Positions 50,742-60,817 of a stretch of 64,000 bases of DNA are shown here, one piece after another (within the stretch, counting starts at the first letter, position 1; each line of letters starts with the position of its first letter). The position numbers and the translations under genes were made by a program. Where the stretch lies: positions 992,001-1,056,000 of the forward strand of contig OX621266.1 in assembly GCA_951640165.1 (NCBI GenBank), read 5' to 3'. The DNA is from Pseudoips prasinana (taxonomy: Eukaryota; Arthropoda; Insecta; Lepidoptera; Nolidae). The notes under the pieces are model-generated. The model was given only the letters and a program-made list of their open reading frames with translations, did no database searches and had not been told where the DNA came from.

Positions 50742-53711
50742 TTATGAACATAGGTAGTGATCCTTAACAAGTTTATTGAAAGTAGGGAGAGTCTGGGCAC
50801 GTCTTATAGAGATTGGCAGAGCATTCCACAATCTCACGGCTTGTACAACAAATGACTTATCCATGAATGTAGTTGAATGTGTAGGTGTATGCAGCTTCAA
50901 GTTATTTGTTGACCTTAGGAATCGCGAATGTGTGTCACAAAGGAAAACAAAACGTTTTTTGAGATAATTCGGAGTACAGGGATTGAAAAGTATATTATAC
51001 AATAATGAAAGAATATGGGCATTCCGACGAAGACGAATTGGCAACCACTTAAGCTTTATACGAAATAATGAAATGTGATCATATTTGCGGAGACCAAATA
51101 TGAATCTAATGCAAAAATTTTGGAGTCGCTCAAGTTTATCCAGTTGTTCTTCTGTGAGGTCAAGATAGCTGGCATCGGCGTAGTCGAGAATAGGCAAGAG
51201 AAGAGACTGTGCAAGCGCAGTTTTAGTGGTAATAGGTAGGAAGTTACGAAGGCGCCGCAAGGAACCTGCTGATGCGAACAGTTTTCTACTGACAGTTTTA
51301 AGCTGTGGACCCCAAGATAATGTGTCGTCGATAATTATCCCCAAGTTCTTGACGCTGTCCGTAAAAGGAATGTTGGTTCCATCTAAAGTAACCTGAGGAA
51401 GTTGTGACCAGTCCACTCTAGAAATCATTCGAGAGCTACCAACGACAATAGCCTGACTCTTTAGCGGATTGATTTTGAGTCCATACGCGTGACTCCACTC
51501 TCCTATTCGAGCCAAATCATGATTAACCGCGGTAATGGCGTCTGGAAGTTTCGCAGGCGGTGTATGGGAATAAATTTGGAGATCGTCTGCATATAGATGG
51601 TAGGAGGAAGTAATATTATTGGATATTGTATTTATAAATATAGCAAAAAGTAACGGAGAAAGAACGCCACCCTGTGGCACGCCAGCAACTGTATTGCACC
51701 ATGACGAAAATGTGTCGTCGATACAGACTCTTTGCCGACGGCCAAGCAGGTAAGACTGAAACCAATCAATCGCCGTTGGAGATATATTAAGTAAGCTCAG
51801 GATGCCAAGGAGAATGTCAAAATCTACAGTATTAAATGCGTTACTGAAGTCAAGTAGAAGAAGAACTGTGAGATTTCCAGTCTCCATAGCATTCCTGATG
51901 TCGTCCGTAATATGGACCAAGGCCGTCACGGTACTGTGACCGGGTCGGAAACCGGATTGCATTGGATTAAGGAGATTGTGATAACAGATAAAGGAATTGA
52001 GCTGGATGTATATAAGGCGTTCAAGGACTTTTGATAGGAATGGAAGAATGGATATAGGACGATAGTCAGAAAAGGATGTGGGATTCCTATTTTTTGGTAA
52101 TGGAATGACTTGAGCTTCTTTCCAGGCAGAAGGGACTGATCCACTGGAAACGGAATGATTCAGGATATGACAGAGGATAGGTAGGATTTCATCAAGTATA
52201 GGAATGATCATATTACGGCTGACATTGTCGCTACCAACCGCATTGGAAGATATTGACAAGATGCTCTTCTTAATATCACAATCCGTGAATTGATTAAAGA
52301 CGAAAGGTGGATGATCAGCCATTGGAAGAGATGAGAGATATTTCAAAGTTTGAGCTTTTACTGCCGCATTACTCGAAGGTGACACAGAAAAGTGCTGATT
52401 TAGCGAATTTATATCTAGTTTATGAGGAAGTTGTTCTTGGCACTTCCCCACTCCAAGTGACCTGAGAAATTTCCAGATTTTGGCTTGATCTCCATTTTCT
52501 ACAGATTTATGAATATTATGGCGTCGGGCGTCCCTACACATCTTATTGCAGCGATTACGGATAGAATTGTATTTTTCCCTAGTGTAATCAGAAGGACGAC
52601 ACTTATATTTAGTTTTTGCTGCAGCTTTAAGATTTATGATCTTTTTAATGTCGTCATTTAACCACGGAGCCGGAAGATGTTTGACTTTTATAGCTCGAAC
52701 AGGGGCGTATATATCATATAATTCAATTATAAGAGATGTAAACGTATTGACCTTGTCATCGGCCTTCGAAGAATTTAGTACAGGACTCCAGTCGATGCCG
52801 CTGGCAGCTTCTCGAAGTTTTTCAAGGTTCATACCGCTAAAACTGCGTTGCAGAAGGATTTTCGACTTAGCCTTAGGAGGACGGATTTCATAGGAGAGAA
52901 AGATCAGATCGTGATATGACAATAAATCAGCACAACATTGACCATGCTTGGCGACGTGATCACGAGAAGAAACGAAGATAAGGTCCAGAAGGGATGGAGT
53001 GGCATTAGGAAAATGGTGTGTCGCATTTAAAGGAAGACAGAAAAGGTTGGTTGACTCAATAACCGACAAAAGAGAAGAAGCACGTATATCATTTTTTAAA
53101 AGACAAGTATTAAAATCACCCATGATGATACTATGACTGTAAGAAGGGATAAATTTTTCTAAAAGTATTTCAAAAGAGTTGAAGAAGTTGTTACGAAGGG
53201 ATGGAGAGTAGTACACACCTAACAAGACTTTCACATGATGTAGTTCCACTTCAATGAGAAGGTGTTCACCTGCATTTGACGGGGCAGGTTGTGGTGACGT
53301 ATCTATTATAGAGTAATTTATAAAATTACGGAGATAAATAGCTACGCCACCTCCATTACCCGTTATGCGGTCGTTGCGTATTAAGTGAAAGCCTGGTAGA
53401 GAGTAGGAGATAGAGGGGAGGCATGGTTTTAACCATGATTCGGAGACTAGAATGGCATGTAGATTCTTACAGTCAAGATTTACCAGCATATCTGGGAAAT
53501 GTGCCGGAATGCTTTGGGCATTTATGTGCACAACATTGAAATTCCTAAGAACATTATCAAAATGCGATTGGAGTGTTTCACTTAAAGATGGGATGCTAAC
53601 ATAACTTGAATCACTACTAGCAGTTTGAAAGCTATCTGAGTCACTATCATCGTCGGACAGTGACATTGACATATAATATAAAATATATAATAAATATACT
53701 AAAATATACAA
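50742..53711 (-). CDS. LINE E ORF2: APE-type endonuclease and reverse transcriptase (intact)
   Basis: 989 codons without a stop. The first ATG at 53711 gives a hydrophobic leader; the ATG that starts MSMSLSDDDSD, 14 codons in, is the more likely start because copy D begins with a similar acidic/serine stretch. Endonuclease (residues about 55-285): HINAQSIPAHF, LVSESWLKP, GGGVAIYLRN, IIMGDFNTCL, TPSLLDLIFVS, SYHDLIFLSY, with all catalytic positions present. Polymerase (about 480-760): NAVGSDNVSRNM, LLLLDFSNAFNTVDFDILL, VAGVPQGGVLSPLLFAIF, YHLYADDLQIYSH. The C-terminus holds RFIFGLRKYDH and AVRLWNALPISIR. The enzyme nicks chromosomal DNA and primes reverse transcription of the element RNA there. 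It has no RNase H domain. Confidence 0.9.
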   Translation of the reverse strand: MYILVYLLYILYYMSMSLSDDDSDSDSFQTASSDSSYVSIPSLSETLQSHFDNVLRNFNVVHINAQSIPAHFPDMLVNLDCKNLHAILVSESWLKPCLPSISYSLPGFHLIRNDRITGNGGGVAIYLRNFINYSIIDTSPQPAPSNAGEHLLIEVELHHVKVLLGVYYSPSLRNNFFNSFEILLEKFIPSYSHSIIMGDFNTCLLKNDIRASSLLSVIESTNLFCLPLNATHHFPNATPSLLDLIFVSSRDHVAKHGQCCADLLSYHDLIFLSYEIRPPKAKSKILLQRSFSGMNLEKLREAASGIDWSPVLNSSKADDKVNTFTSLIIELYDIYAPVRAIKVKHLPAPWLNDDIKKIINLKAAAKTKYKCRPSDYTREKYNSIRNRCNKMCRDARRHNIHKSVENGDQAKIWKFLRSLGVGKCQEQLPHKLDINSLNQHFSVSPSSNAAVKAQTLKYLSSLPMADHPPFVFNQFTDCDIKKSILSISSNAVGSDNVSRNMIIPILDEILPILCHILNHSVSSGSVPSAWKEAQVIPLPKNRNPTSFSDYRPISILPFLSKVLERLIYIQLNSFICYHNLLNPMQSGFRPGHSTVTALVHITDDIRNAMETGNLTVLLLLDFSNAFNTVDFDILLGILSLLNISPTAIDWFQSYLLGRRQRVCIDDTFSSWCNTVAGVPQGGVLSPLLFAIFINTISNNITSSYHLYADDLQIYSHTPPAKLPDAITAVNHDLARIGEWSHAYGLKINPLKSQAIVVGSSRMISRVDWSQLPQVTLDGTNIPFTDSVKNLGIIIDDTLSWGPQLKTVSRKLFASAGSLRRLRNFLPITTKTALAQSLLLPILDYADASYLDLTEEQLDKLERLQNFCIRFIFGLRKYDHISLFRIKLKWLPIRLRRNAHILSLLYNILFNPCTPNYLKKRFVFLCDTHSRFLRSTNNLKLHTPTHSTTFMDKSFVVQAVRLWNALPISIRRAQTLPTFNKLVKDHYLCS

Positions 53712-54283
53712 TATGTATGTATGTAATCGATGTAAAATATATAAATATAAATGTAAATAAATAAGGTTTATAATATAAATATTGTAATAAGTACAAGTTA
53801 ATTTTCCAGTTAATATCCACCCGCCAGTCTCTGTGTATAATTACATATAAAAAATAAATTACGGAAAATTCGATAGATGAGCTGGGTGAACGAATACAAC
53901 AATTTATTTGGTTGAATATACTACTAAAAATATAAATAGGTAATTAACCCATTTGACGAGTTGTTTACATTCACCCGGCTTAAATATACCATAGACAATT
54001 TTACAAGCTAAACAACAAAGCATGGCAGAAAATGGAACGCGCAAAGTTGACAACTGACAGCTGACAATTGAGTTGACAGAATAAAATTAAATATTATTGA
54101 CCAATAACAAGTTTAGTGTACGGAAAAAATATATGAATACTAATACTATAAATAACTTATGTGGGTAAAGAGTAAATTAAATATACATACAATGTTGAGG
54201 ATAGTAAGAATGAATGAGATCTATACAATAATGAAATATAAACAAAAATGCAAGTTTGATACTGTTTTTGTATAAAAGAATGC

Positions 54284-55057
54284 TCACTTCGCCTTCTGAG
54301 TCGGATTGCGCCGACTTCTTAGAGGAGCCGCCGGTTCCGAACGACTTGCCTTCGACGTTGAAGCATCCATGTCCGAACTATGGGCGATCGTCACTGAACT
54401 GGAAGCGTCCGTTTTTATGTTGTGAACATCCTCGACGGTTACTACGCGAATTCTCTTGCCTCCTGCATCAATCACATAAACATTTCCAAGCATAGTATAA
54501 GCTTGGGATAAACCGAACTTGCTTCTGGCAGCCATGAATGCTGCGTGCCTGGTCTTCGTCAGAAACTCAGAGACAGTGACTCCTGATCCCTTCAGTGCAG
54601 TTTTTGAGGACCAAGCTTTGTCCCGGAGTGCCGCCACGTTAAACTTGCACAAAATAGGGCGAGGCCGAGCGGATCCAGCAGAGCGTCCCATTCGATGACA
54701 CCGCCTGATGTTGTCCACAGTGAACTCTTTGATGCCAAGCTGAGTGCGAACCACATTGACTACAGTCTCAGCCACAACTTCTTGCTTACTCTCAGTAACA
54801 CCATGGAAAAGCAAGATTTTCCTCCGTCCCTGCATCTCCAGGCTATCAATGTTGCGTGCCAAGGCATCCACCTGCTTCTGCAAAAGGCCCAGTGTCTCCA
54901 CAAAACTCTGCTTATAGGAGGCAAAGTCAGCAGCCAACATAGTGATATTTGGGTTACCGGTCTTGGTGGCATTGTGCAGTTCAGCCTCAACACTAGCACA
55001 TTTCTTGTAGAACTCCTCCCTAAGGCTGGTCACTGAATCCTGGACTGTAACTGCCAT
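54284..55057 (-). CDS. LINE E ORF1: L1-ORF1p-like RNA-binding protein (intact)
   Basis: 257 codons from ATG 55057 (MAVTVQDSVTSLREEFYKKC) to TGA/TAA at 54284. A coiled coil covers residues about 5-80 (VETLGLLQKQVDALARNID). An RRM-like domain follows (RRKILLFHGVTESKQE, RRCHRMGRSAGSARPRPIL), then a C-terminal domain (KTALKGSGVTVSEFLTKTRH, GNVYVIDAGGKRIRV) and a lysine/arginine-rich tail. The domain order is that of LINE-1 ORF1p and of copy D's ORF1. It would form multimers that coat the element RNA and chaperone strand exchange. No transmembrane or signal sequence. Confidence 0.85.
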   Translation of the reverse strand: MAVTVQDSVTSLREEFYKKCASVEAELHNATKTGNPNITMLAADFASYKQSFVETLGLLQKQVDALARNIDSLEMQGRRKILLFHGVTESKQEVVAETVVNVVRTQLGIKEFTVDNIRRCHRMGRSAGSARPRPILCKFNVAALRDKAWSSKTALKGSGVTVSEFLTKTRHAAFMAARSKFGLSQAYTMLGNVYVIDAGGKRIRVVTVEDVHNIKTDASSSVTIAHSSDMDASTSKASRSEPAAPLRSRRNPTQKAK

Positions 55058-55290
55058 TTTTATTGATTGTGAAAAAGTGTAAAAAGTGATTGTTTGAAGT
55101 GATATTGTTATTAAGATGAATGTAATAATTTACACTAAACTGGCAGGTGGGTTTATATTAATATTTATAATTGTACATCTAATAATATGTTTTTAATTAG
55201 TATTAACTATTAAATTATATTAAAAACAGTTAAAAATTTAAGAGCTAAGATAATTTCGTCTATTTGTCACAACTACCCACTCCCAAAAAA

Positions 55291-58117
55291 CATACATAGA
55301 TACATACATATAAATAGATAGATATATACATATGTATAAATATATTTACAAATATAAGTGTAAGGATATCATTTCACAATAGGAAAGCAGTATATTTATT
55401 GCCTAGTAGATATCGTCAAATAGTGCTGTTTCACCATATTTTTAAATACATGCTGTGATTGAGCGCACCTGATCTGTATTGGCAGCGCATTCCATAAGCG
55501 CACAGCTTGTACACTGAAGGATTTGTCGGTGAAATTAGTGGAATGCGCTGGCATTTTGAGTCGTAAGTTTTCTGAAGACCGCAAGAGTCTCGAATGAGTT
55601 GAGTGAAGAAACTTGAAACGTTCCTTGAGATAGAGAGGAGTAGCGGGATTGAACAGAATACTGTATAGAAGCGTGACAATGTGAGTATTCCGACGAAGTC
55701 TTATGGGCAGCCACTTGAGTTTAGTGCGAAATTCAGAGACGTGATCATATTTACGCAAACCAAATATGAATCGTATACAGAAGTTTTGAAGTCGCTCAAG
55801 TTTATCAAGTTGGTCCTTCGTGACATCAAGATAACTGGTATCACCATAGTCAAGGATAGGGAGAAGCAAGGACTGCGCAAGTGCAATTTTGGTAGCAGTA
55901 GGGAGAAAGTTTCGTAGGCGCCTTAGGGAACTAGCAGAAGCAAACATCTTTCTTGCTAACTTCTTGTATTTGTGGACCCCAGGAAAGAGTCTTGTCTATA
56001 TAAATACCTAAATTTTTCACCTTGTCAGTATAAGGTATAACAGTGCCGTTGAAAACGACATGGGGAATTTGGGACCAATCAACATTAGTAATTTTCCGAG
56101 AGCTGCCAACAACAATGACTTGACACTTTTCTGGATTAACATTGATACCATATCTCATGCTCCACTTACTTATATGAGATAAGTCTTTGTTAATGACATT
56201 AATGGCTTCCGATAGCTTGTCAAAAGGTGTTTGGGTGTATATTTGAAGATCATCCGCGTAAAGGTGGTAGGCTGAAATAAGTTGGTCAGAAATAGCATTA
56301 ATAAATATAGCGAAAAGCAAAGGAGATAAAACGCCACCCTGTGGTACACCAGCAGTAGTATCACACCAAGAAGAGAAAGAGTCTTCTATGCGAACCCGCT
56401 GCCGACGTCCAAACAGGTAACTGCAAAACCAGTCAATTACCGTTGGAGATATGTTAATAGAGCGTAAAATGGCCAAAAGGATGTCAAAATCTACCGTGTT
56501 AAAGGCATTGCTGAAGTCCAACAATGTAAGGACTGTCATTTTGCCATTTTCCATGCCTGTCCTGATATCTTCCGTAACATTGATCAAGGCTGTGGTCGTA
56601 CTGTGACCTGGACGAAAACCGGATTGGTGATTGAGGAGATTGTTCTTGCGTAGGAACACACTGAGTTGGTTATGGATGAGTCGCTCAAGAACTTTGGATA
56701 GAAAAGGAAGTATAGATATTGGACGGTACTGGGAAATTGAAGTGGGATGGGATTTCTTTGGTAAAGGAATGATATGTGCGTTTTTCCACAAGGATGGAAA
56801 GACACCACTAGAAATGGAAAAATTGAGGATATGGCAGATAATGGGAAGGATTTCGTCAAGAATAGGTAGGATCATGTTACGGCTAATACAGTCGCTACCA
56901 ATAGCATTAGATGCTATTGACAATACGCTCGTCTTAACATCACAAGCAGAGAATTGACTAAAGACAAAATGTGGAAAGTTAGGAGCCGGGAAAGATGATA
57001 AATAGTTGATTGTGGAGGTTTTTACAGTCCTGTTAAAGTTGGACGAAGATGAGAAGTGCTGATTAAGCAAGTTGAGGTCTAGGTCTTTGGGAATATTATC
57101 TTGTCGTGATTTTCCGACCCCCATAGATCTAAGAAATTTCCATACTTTCGCTGGGTCTCCATTTTGAACAGATTTATGAATATGCTGGCGTTGTGCATCC
57201 CTACACACCTTATTACAGTGATTTCTTATACTGATATATTTATCCCGGTGATGATCAGTTTTTCGTATCTTCATTTTAGTTTTTGCTATAACTTTCTTAT
57301 GGAGAAGTATTTTTATATCATCTGAAAGCCAAGGTGCTGGAAGATGTTTTAATCTGATCGGCCGGACAGGAGCATGTTTGTCGTAGATATTGACTATTGT
57401 TGACGTAAAAATATCGACTTTTTCATCAATGGTGTTAGCGTTAAGGAGCGTTGTCAAATCAATGCTGCTGGCGTCCTCTAGAAGATTAGTAAGGTTAATG
57501 CTACCAAAATTGCGCTGCAAGAGAATTTTTGGCTTAGACTTAGGCGGCCGAATTTTGTATGAAAGGTAGATAAGATCATGATAAGAGAAGGCGTCGGCAG
57601 AACACTGTCCGTGTTTAGCAACGTGTTGAGAAGAAGAAACAAAAATAAGATCGAGAAGTCAAGGAGTAGAGTTTATTATGTGTAGCATTTAGTGGAAGGA
57701 TAGATAAGTTATTAGATTCAAGTAGAGAGACAAGGCGAGATGAGCGATAATCATTCTTTAAGAGACATGTATTAAAATCCCCCATGACTATGGTGTGACT
57801 GTAAGAAGGGAAAACGTTTTCTAGGAGTTTTTCCAAAGAGGAGAAATAATTTACCCTTAAAGACGGGCTATAATATACACCAAGTAAAATTTTTCGATGA
57901 CTAAGCTCGACTTCAATGAAGAGATGCTCGCCTGCGGTTGATGGGGGCGGCTGAGTTGACATATCTACAATAGAATAGGATATACTGGAACGCAAATAAA
58001 TGGCAACCCCGCCACCTACACCACTCGCACGATCATTTCTAATTAGATTGAAGCCGGTGAGTGAGTATAGCGTAGATGGAAGACATGGCTTTAGCCATGA
58101 TTCAGAAATGAATATGT
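55291..58117 (-). mobile_element. LINE F, 5'-truncated, main part
   Basis: A sister of copy E (about two thirds identical protein). It starts within the endonuclease at 58117, directly against a foldback MITE, and ends in the 3' UTR where LINE E is inserted; the rest is at 50095-50369. Confidence 0.8.
55396..58117 (-). pseudogene. LINE F ORF2: endonuclease (partial) and reverse transcriptase, frameshifted
   Basis: The frame starts at ISESWLKPCLPS (58115) and includes VGGGVAIYLRSS, VMGDFNTCLL and a frame break near 57685, with a TGA where copy E has a Ser codon (TPSLLDLIFV). It continues through SYHDLIYLSY to the polymerase, open from 57520 to 55931: NAIGSDCISRNM, LLDFSNAFNTVDFDILL, TAGVPQGGVLSPLLF, YHLYADDLQIY. 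A shift near 55945 leads into the C-terminal 183 codons (FASASSLRRLRNFLP to AVRLWNALPIQIR). Three lesions and a missing N-terminus make it inactive, although the catalytic residues present are unchanged. Confidence 0.85.
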
Positions 58118-58120
58118 TCT

Positions 58121-58319
58121 ATTATTATTGTGGAAAAGGCAATAACGTAATTGTATAACACCTTATCAACACTTGAAATATAGCTGTTTAGCTAAATCGT
58201 GCATTCAAAACATAAACGGCCGTTTTTGTTACAAATGCACGATTTAGCTAAACAGCTATATTTCAAGTGTTGACGATGTGTTATAAAATTACGTTATTGC
58301 CTTTTCTACAGTAATAATA
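58121..58319. mobile_element. 199-bp foldback MITE
   Basis: Near-perfect palindrome centred at about 58220 (AACGGCCGTT). Outer ends ATTATTATTGTGGAAAAGGC and the reverse GCCTTTTCTACAGTAATAAT; arms about 95 bp containing AGCTGTTTAGCTAAATCGTG. No ORF. LINE F begins next to it. Confidence 0.8.
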
Positions 58320-58401
58320 GACCACATTTTGTATTGTTGATTCTATTTACGAGTTATGACATTTTTTCGATTGGCGGCGCTAGTGGACTGTAAAAGGCCC
58401 C

Positions 58402-58700
58402 TTAATTATTTTATTACATACCTAACCTGAAAATCTTTAATCGCTGATAGCCAGCTCTTTTGATTAATTCTATATTAACATTGCGTGTGAGTTTAAACCC
58501 CATGTTATCGGGTGGTAAGTTGTGCATTCGATATTTCTTATAGTTAATAAGCTTAAAAAGTAGAAAGTCGAATAAGTTATGTGTTGTAGCCTTTGTCAAA
58601 TAAAGTTCTTGTAATTGTTTCCATCATGCAGTAGATATTCGTAATACAATAATACTAGTACTCGATGTCGATATACCTACAATTTATTTCTTACGATTAG
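58402..58700 (-). other. Unassigned open frame with a possible splice donor
   Basis: A minus-strand frame (58599-58414) reads NLPPDNMGFKLTRNVNIEL, then IKRAGYQRLKIFR, and could end at CAG|GTTAGG (near 58427). I recognise no family; an upstream stop limits it. Confidence 0.3.
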
Positions 58701-59380
58701 AATGCTAATTAAATAATGTGAGCCCTTCCGCTTGTGCTAAACCGTGACTGCATCATCTTAGATTGCTGATTGCTGCTAAAATTATTTAAAATACTTCTTC
58801 TCGCATGCCTACATATCGCGTCGTTCGTCATGCTGTAGTCACGGTGCGAAATTGGTCAATCTCTAATTGTCCACCCGTATACTGGTTCCAGGGTTTTTTC
58901 TCACCCCTCTTAATCTCGACTCATCTGGCTACCATCCCACGCGCATTACGTCGTGTCATCGGCGAGTCGTGTCGTACCTGGGACGTGTCGTCGGCAAGTC
59001 GTGAAGTGGACTGCGCTATACGGGTCGTAGCATTCTATACTTACAAGGTGTCAATGCAAAGTACTATTAGGGCAAAGTACCCACTACCCTTGTATATTTT
59101 GTATTAAATATAACGTTTTATAATACTATGTTAAAGTTAAATTTTCTAGTTCCTTTAGATTTAGTACAACGTAACAAATGCAACATCTGACATGTTATCA
59201 TTCCGTTTAATAAAATTGGGATAAGTATTTCATTGGTAACAAGTTATCAGGGTCCTTTCAGCTTTAGTACAAAATCACACACGCATGTATAGTTACAACA
59301 TTCCTCAACAAATGGCGCTATTCATAATATAATGTTACTTATATTATAATATTATATTCTAATATCATTGGTTTTAACTA
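58700..59380. other. No gene recognised
   Basis: AT-rich with a GC-richer stretch at 58800-59040 holding a 100-codon plus frame without a domain. Confidence 0.45.
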
Positions 59381-59718
59381 GGGTTGTAACGGATCTTCGC
59401 CTCCGCTTCCGTTACTGCGGAAGTTCCGCATGAAATCGTACCTTCGGGAACACCCAAATACTCCGAAATATTTTATTCCGAATTTTGATGTTCCGATTTT
59501 CAAAAGTCCGAATTTAATACTACCTAAGAATTATAATGACTTTTATTAAATATCACGAAATTTATCTTTCCGAAAGTCGTAAATGCGATTTGTTAGTATT
59601 CCGATTTTCATAAGTTCTGAGAGACAAATGCTCGAAGGGTTCTCGGTCCGAAAAACGGCATTCCGAATTTCAATACTTCGAATAATCTAAAAGTCTACAT
59701 ATTGTGCTACAAAATTTT

Positions 59719-59986
59719 GTGACAGAAACGAATCGCTGCAAAACCGACTTCACGTAGTCTTGTCTGCCTTACCCTAGAGTGTAATTTAAGCCCGCGTAGG
59801 CGCGGAAGGGTGGGGCGGCCCGCGAGCTGAGGAGCAGGTGGTTTGAAGGCCCGCGGTCGCAGCTGAGGCTGGCCGGCGAAGCCGGCCAGCAAGCCGAAGC
59901 TGTGGTGGTGAGCGTTAAAACCATCTGCGACGATAAGCTCGCGTGGGGCCGCCCAAACCCCGCAGCGCCGGAGCCGTGACAGAAAC
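59719..59986 (-). repeat. GC-rich segment between 11-bp direct repeats
   Basis: GTGACAGAAAC at 59719-59729 and 59976-59986 brackets a strongly GC-rich insert with an internal CTGGCCGGCGAAGCCGGCCAG palindrome-like core (near 59870-59890). It may be a separate short insertion with its target duplication. A minus frame is open through it, but no domain is recognised. Confidence 0.55.
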
Positions 59987-59992
59987 AATGCT

Positions 59993-60300
59993 TGCTGCAT
60001 GTTGCATGCCTTCTTGCTTGCTGCATTTCTGCTTGCATGCTGCATGCCTGCTTGCATGCTGCATGCCTGCTTAGATGCTTCATGCCTGCTTGCATGCTGC
60101 ATGCCTGCTTGCATGCTGCATGCTGCATGCCTGCTTGCATGCCTGCTTGCATGCTGCATGCCTGCTAGCATGCTGCATGCCTGCCTGAATGCTGCATGCC
60201 TGCTTGCATGCTTCATGCCTGCTTGCATGCTGCATGCCTGCTTGCATGCTGCATGTCTGCAGGCATGTTGCATGCCTGCCTGCTTGCATGTTGCATGCAG
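59993..60300. repeat. 19-bp minisatellite (about 14-16 units)
   Basis: Consensus TTGCATGCTGCATGCCTGC, mostly 19 bp with a few shortened or expanded units. Each unit is full of GCATGC palindromes. Because 19 is not a multiple of 3 and no unit contains a stop, long open frames appear in several frames on both strands (Cys/Ala/Met- or His/Ala-rich). They are not genes. Confidence 0.9.
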
Positions 60301-60817
60301 CCGCCGAGTGCCAGATCCCCTCTATTGTTGGTGTTGTGTAGTGTTGGTGAATAATTTGGGTGAGGTTAGAACTGTGACCGGGGAAACAAAATATTTTTTA
60401 TTTGTGTTTTTGATGTTTCGAATTATCATTAAGTCGGACTTTTTGTTATTCGATCTATTGAAGCTCGGAATTTGGAGAATAGTAATTATAAACGTTAGGA
60501 ATATTGTAAATTTAGGAATTATAAAACTAGGAGTAATGATAAGTCGGAGTTGTAATATTCGGAATTTTCAACCATTCGGAATTATGAATGTCGGTATTTT
60601 GAAATTCGTATTTGTGACTGTCGGAATGCGGCGGCTGTGTGGTGACGGCCTAAGAATATCACCACCCCCTCTCATCCCGTGGGGGGACGTAAAAGTCGTC
60701 CCGAGGGAAATATATACACCAGAGAACGGGCAGCAGCGTTCTCCTGAGTACCATGTCCACCTTACTGCGATCGCCAACCCGTCTGCCAAGCGTGGCGATT
60801 ATGGCAAATCCCCTCAA

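Larger units (their letters stand above)
50370..55290 (-). mobile_element. CR1/Jockey-group LINE copy E, full length with both ORFs intact
   Basis: Minus-strand order: 5' end GGGAGTGGGTAGTTGTGAC (near 55285, resembling the 5' end of copy D), 5' UTR, ORF1 55057-54284, about 570-bp spacer, ORF2 53711-50742, 3' UTR with the hairpin, AATAAAG near 50390. It lies within TATC/TATG microsatellite DNA of LINE F, so the target duplication is hard to define. With two uninterrupted ORFs it is the best candidate for a currently or recently mobile element here. Confidence 0.85.
50015..58401. mobile_element. TTAA-flanked inverted-repeat element (piggyBac-type MITE) split by LINEs
   Basis: TTAA at 50011-50014 and 58402-58405 flanks inverted repeats of about 75 bp. 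The left starts GAGGCCTATTACAGTCCACT, the right (reversed) GGGGCCTTTTACAGTCCACT; both continue AGCGCCGCCAATCGAAAAAA and TAACTCGTAAATAGAATCAA. TTAA duplication is the mark of piggyBac-type transposition. The element carries no transposase. LINEs F and E sit inside, so the original was probably a few hundred bp. Confidence 0.75.

Noticed and set aside
59707..60289. His/Ala/Met-rich ORFs on the minus strand
   Set aside because: They consist of the 19-bp minisatellite in different frames plus the GC-rich block; no start context or domain.
59999..60817. Upstream part of a 583-codon plus-strand ORF
   Set aside because: It is minisatellite and flanking DNA read through into the RTE frame. The RTE 5' end and target duplication place the element start at 60628.
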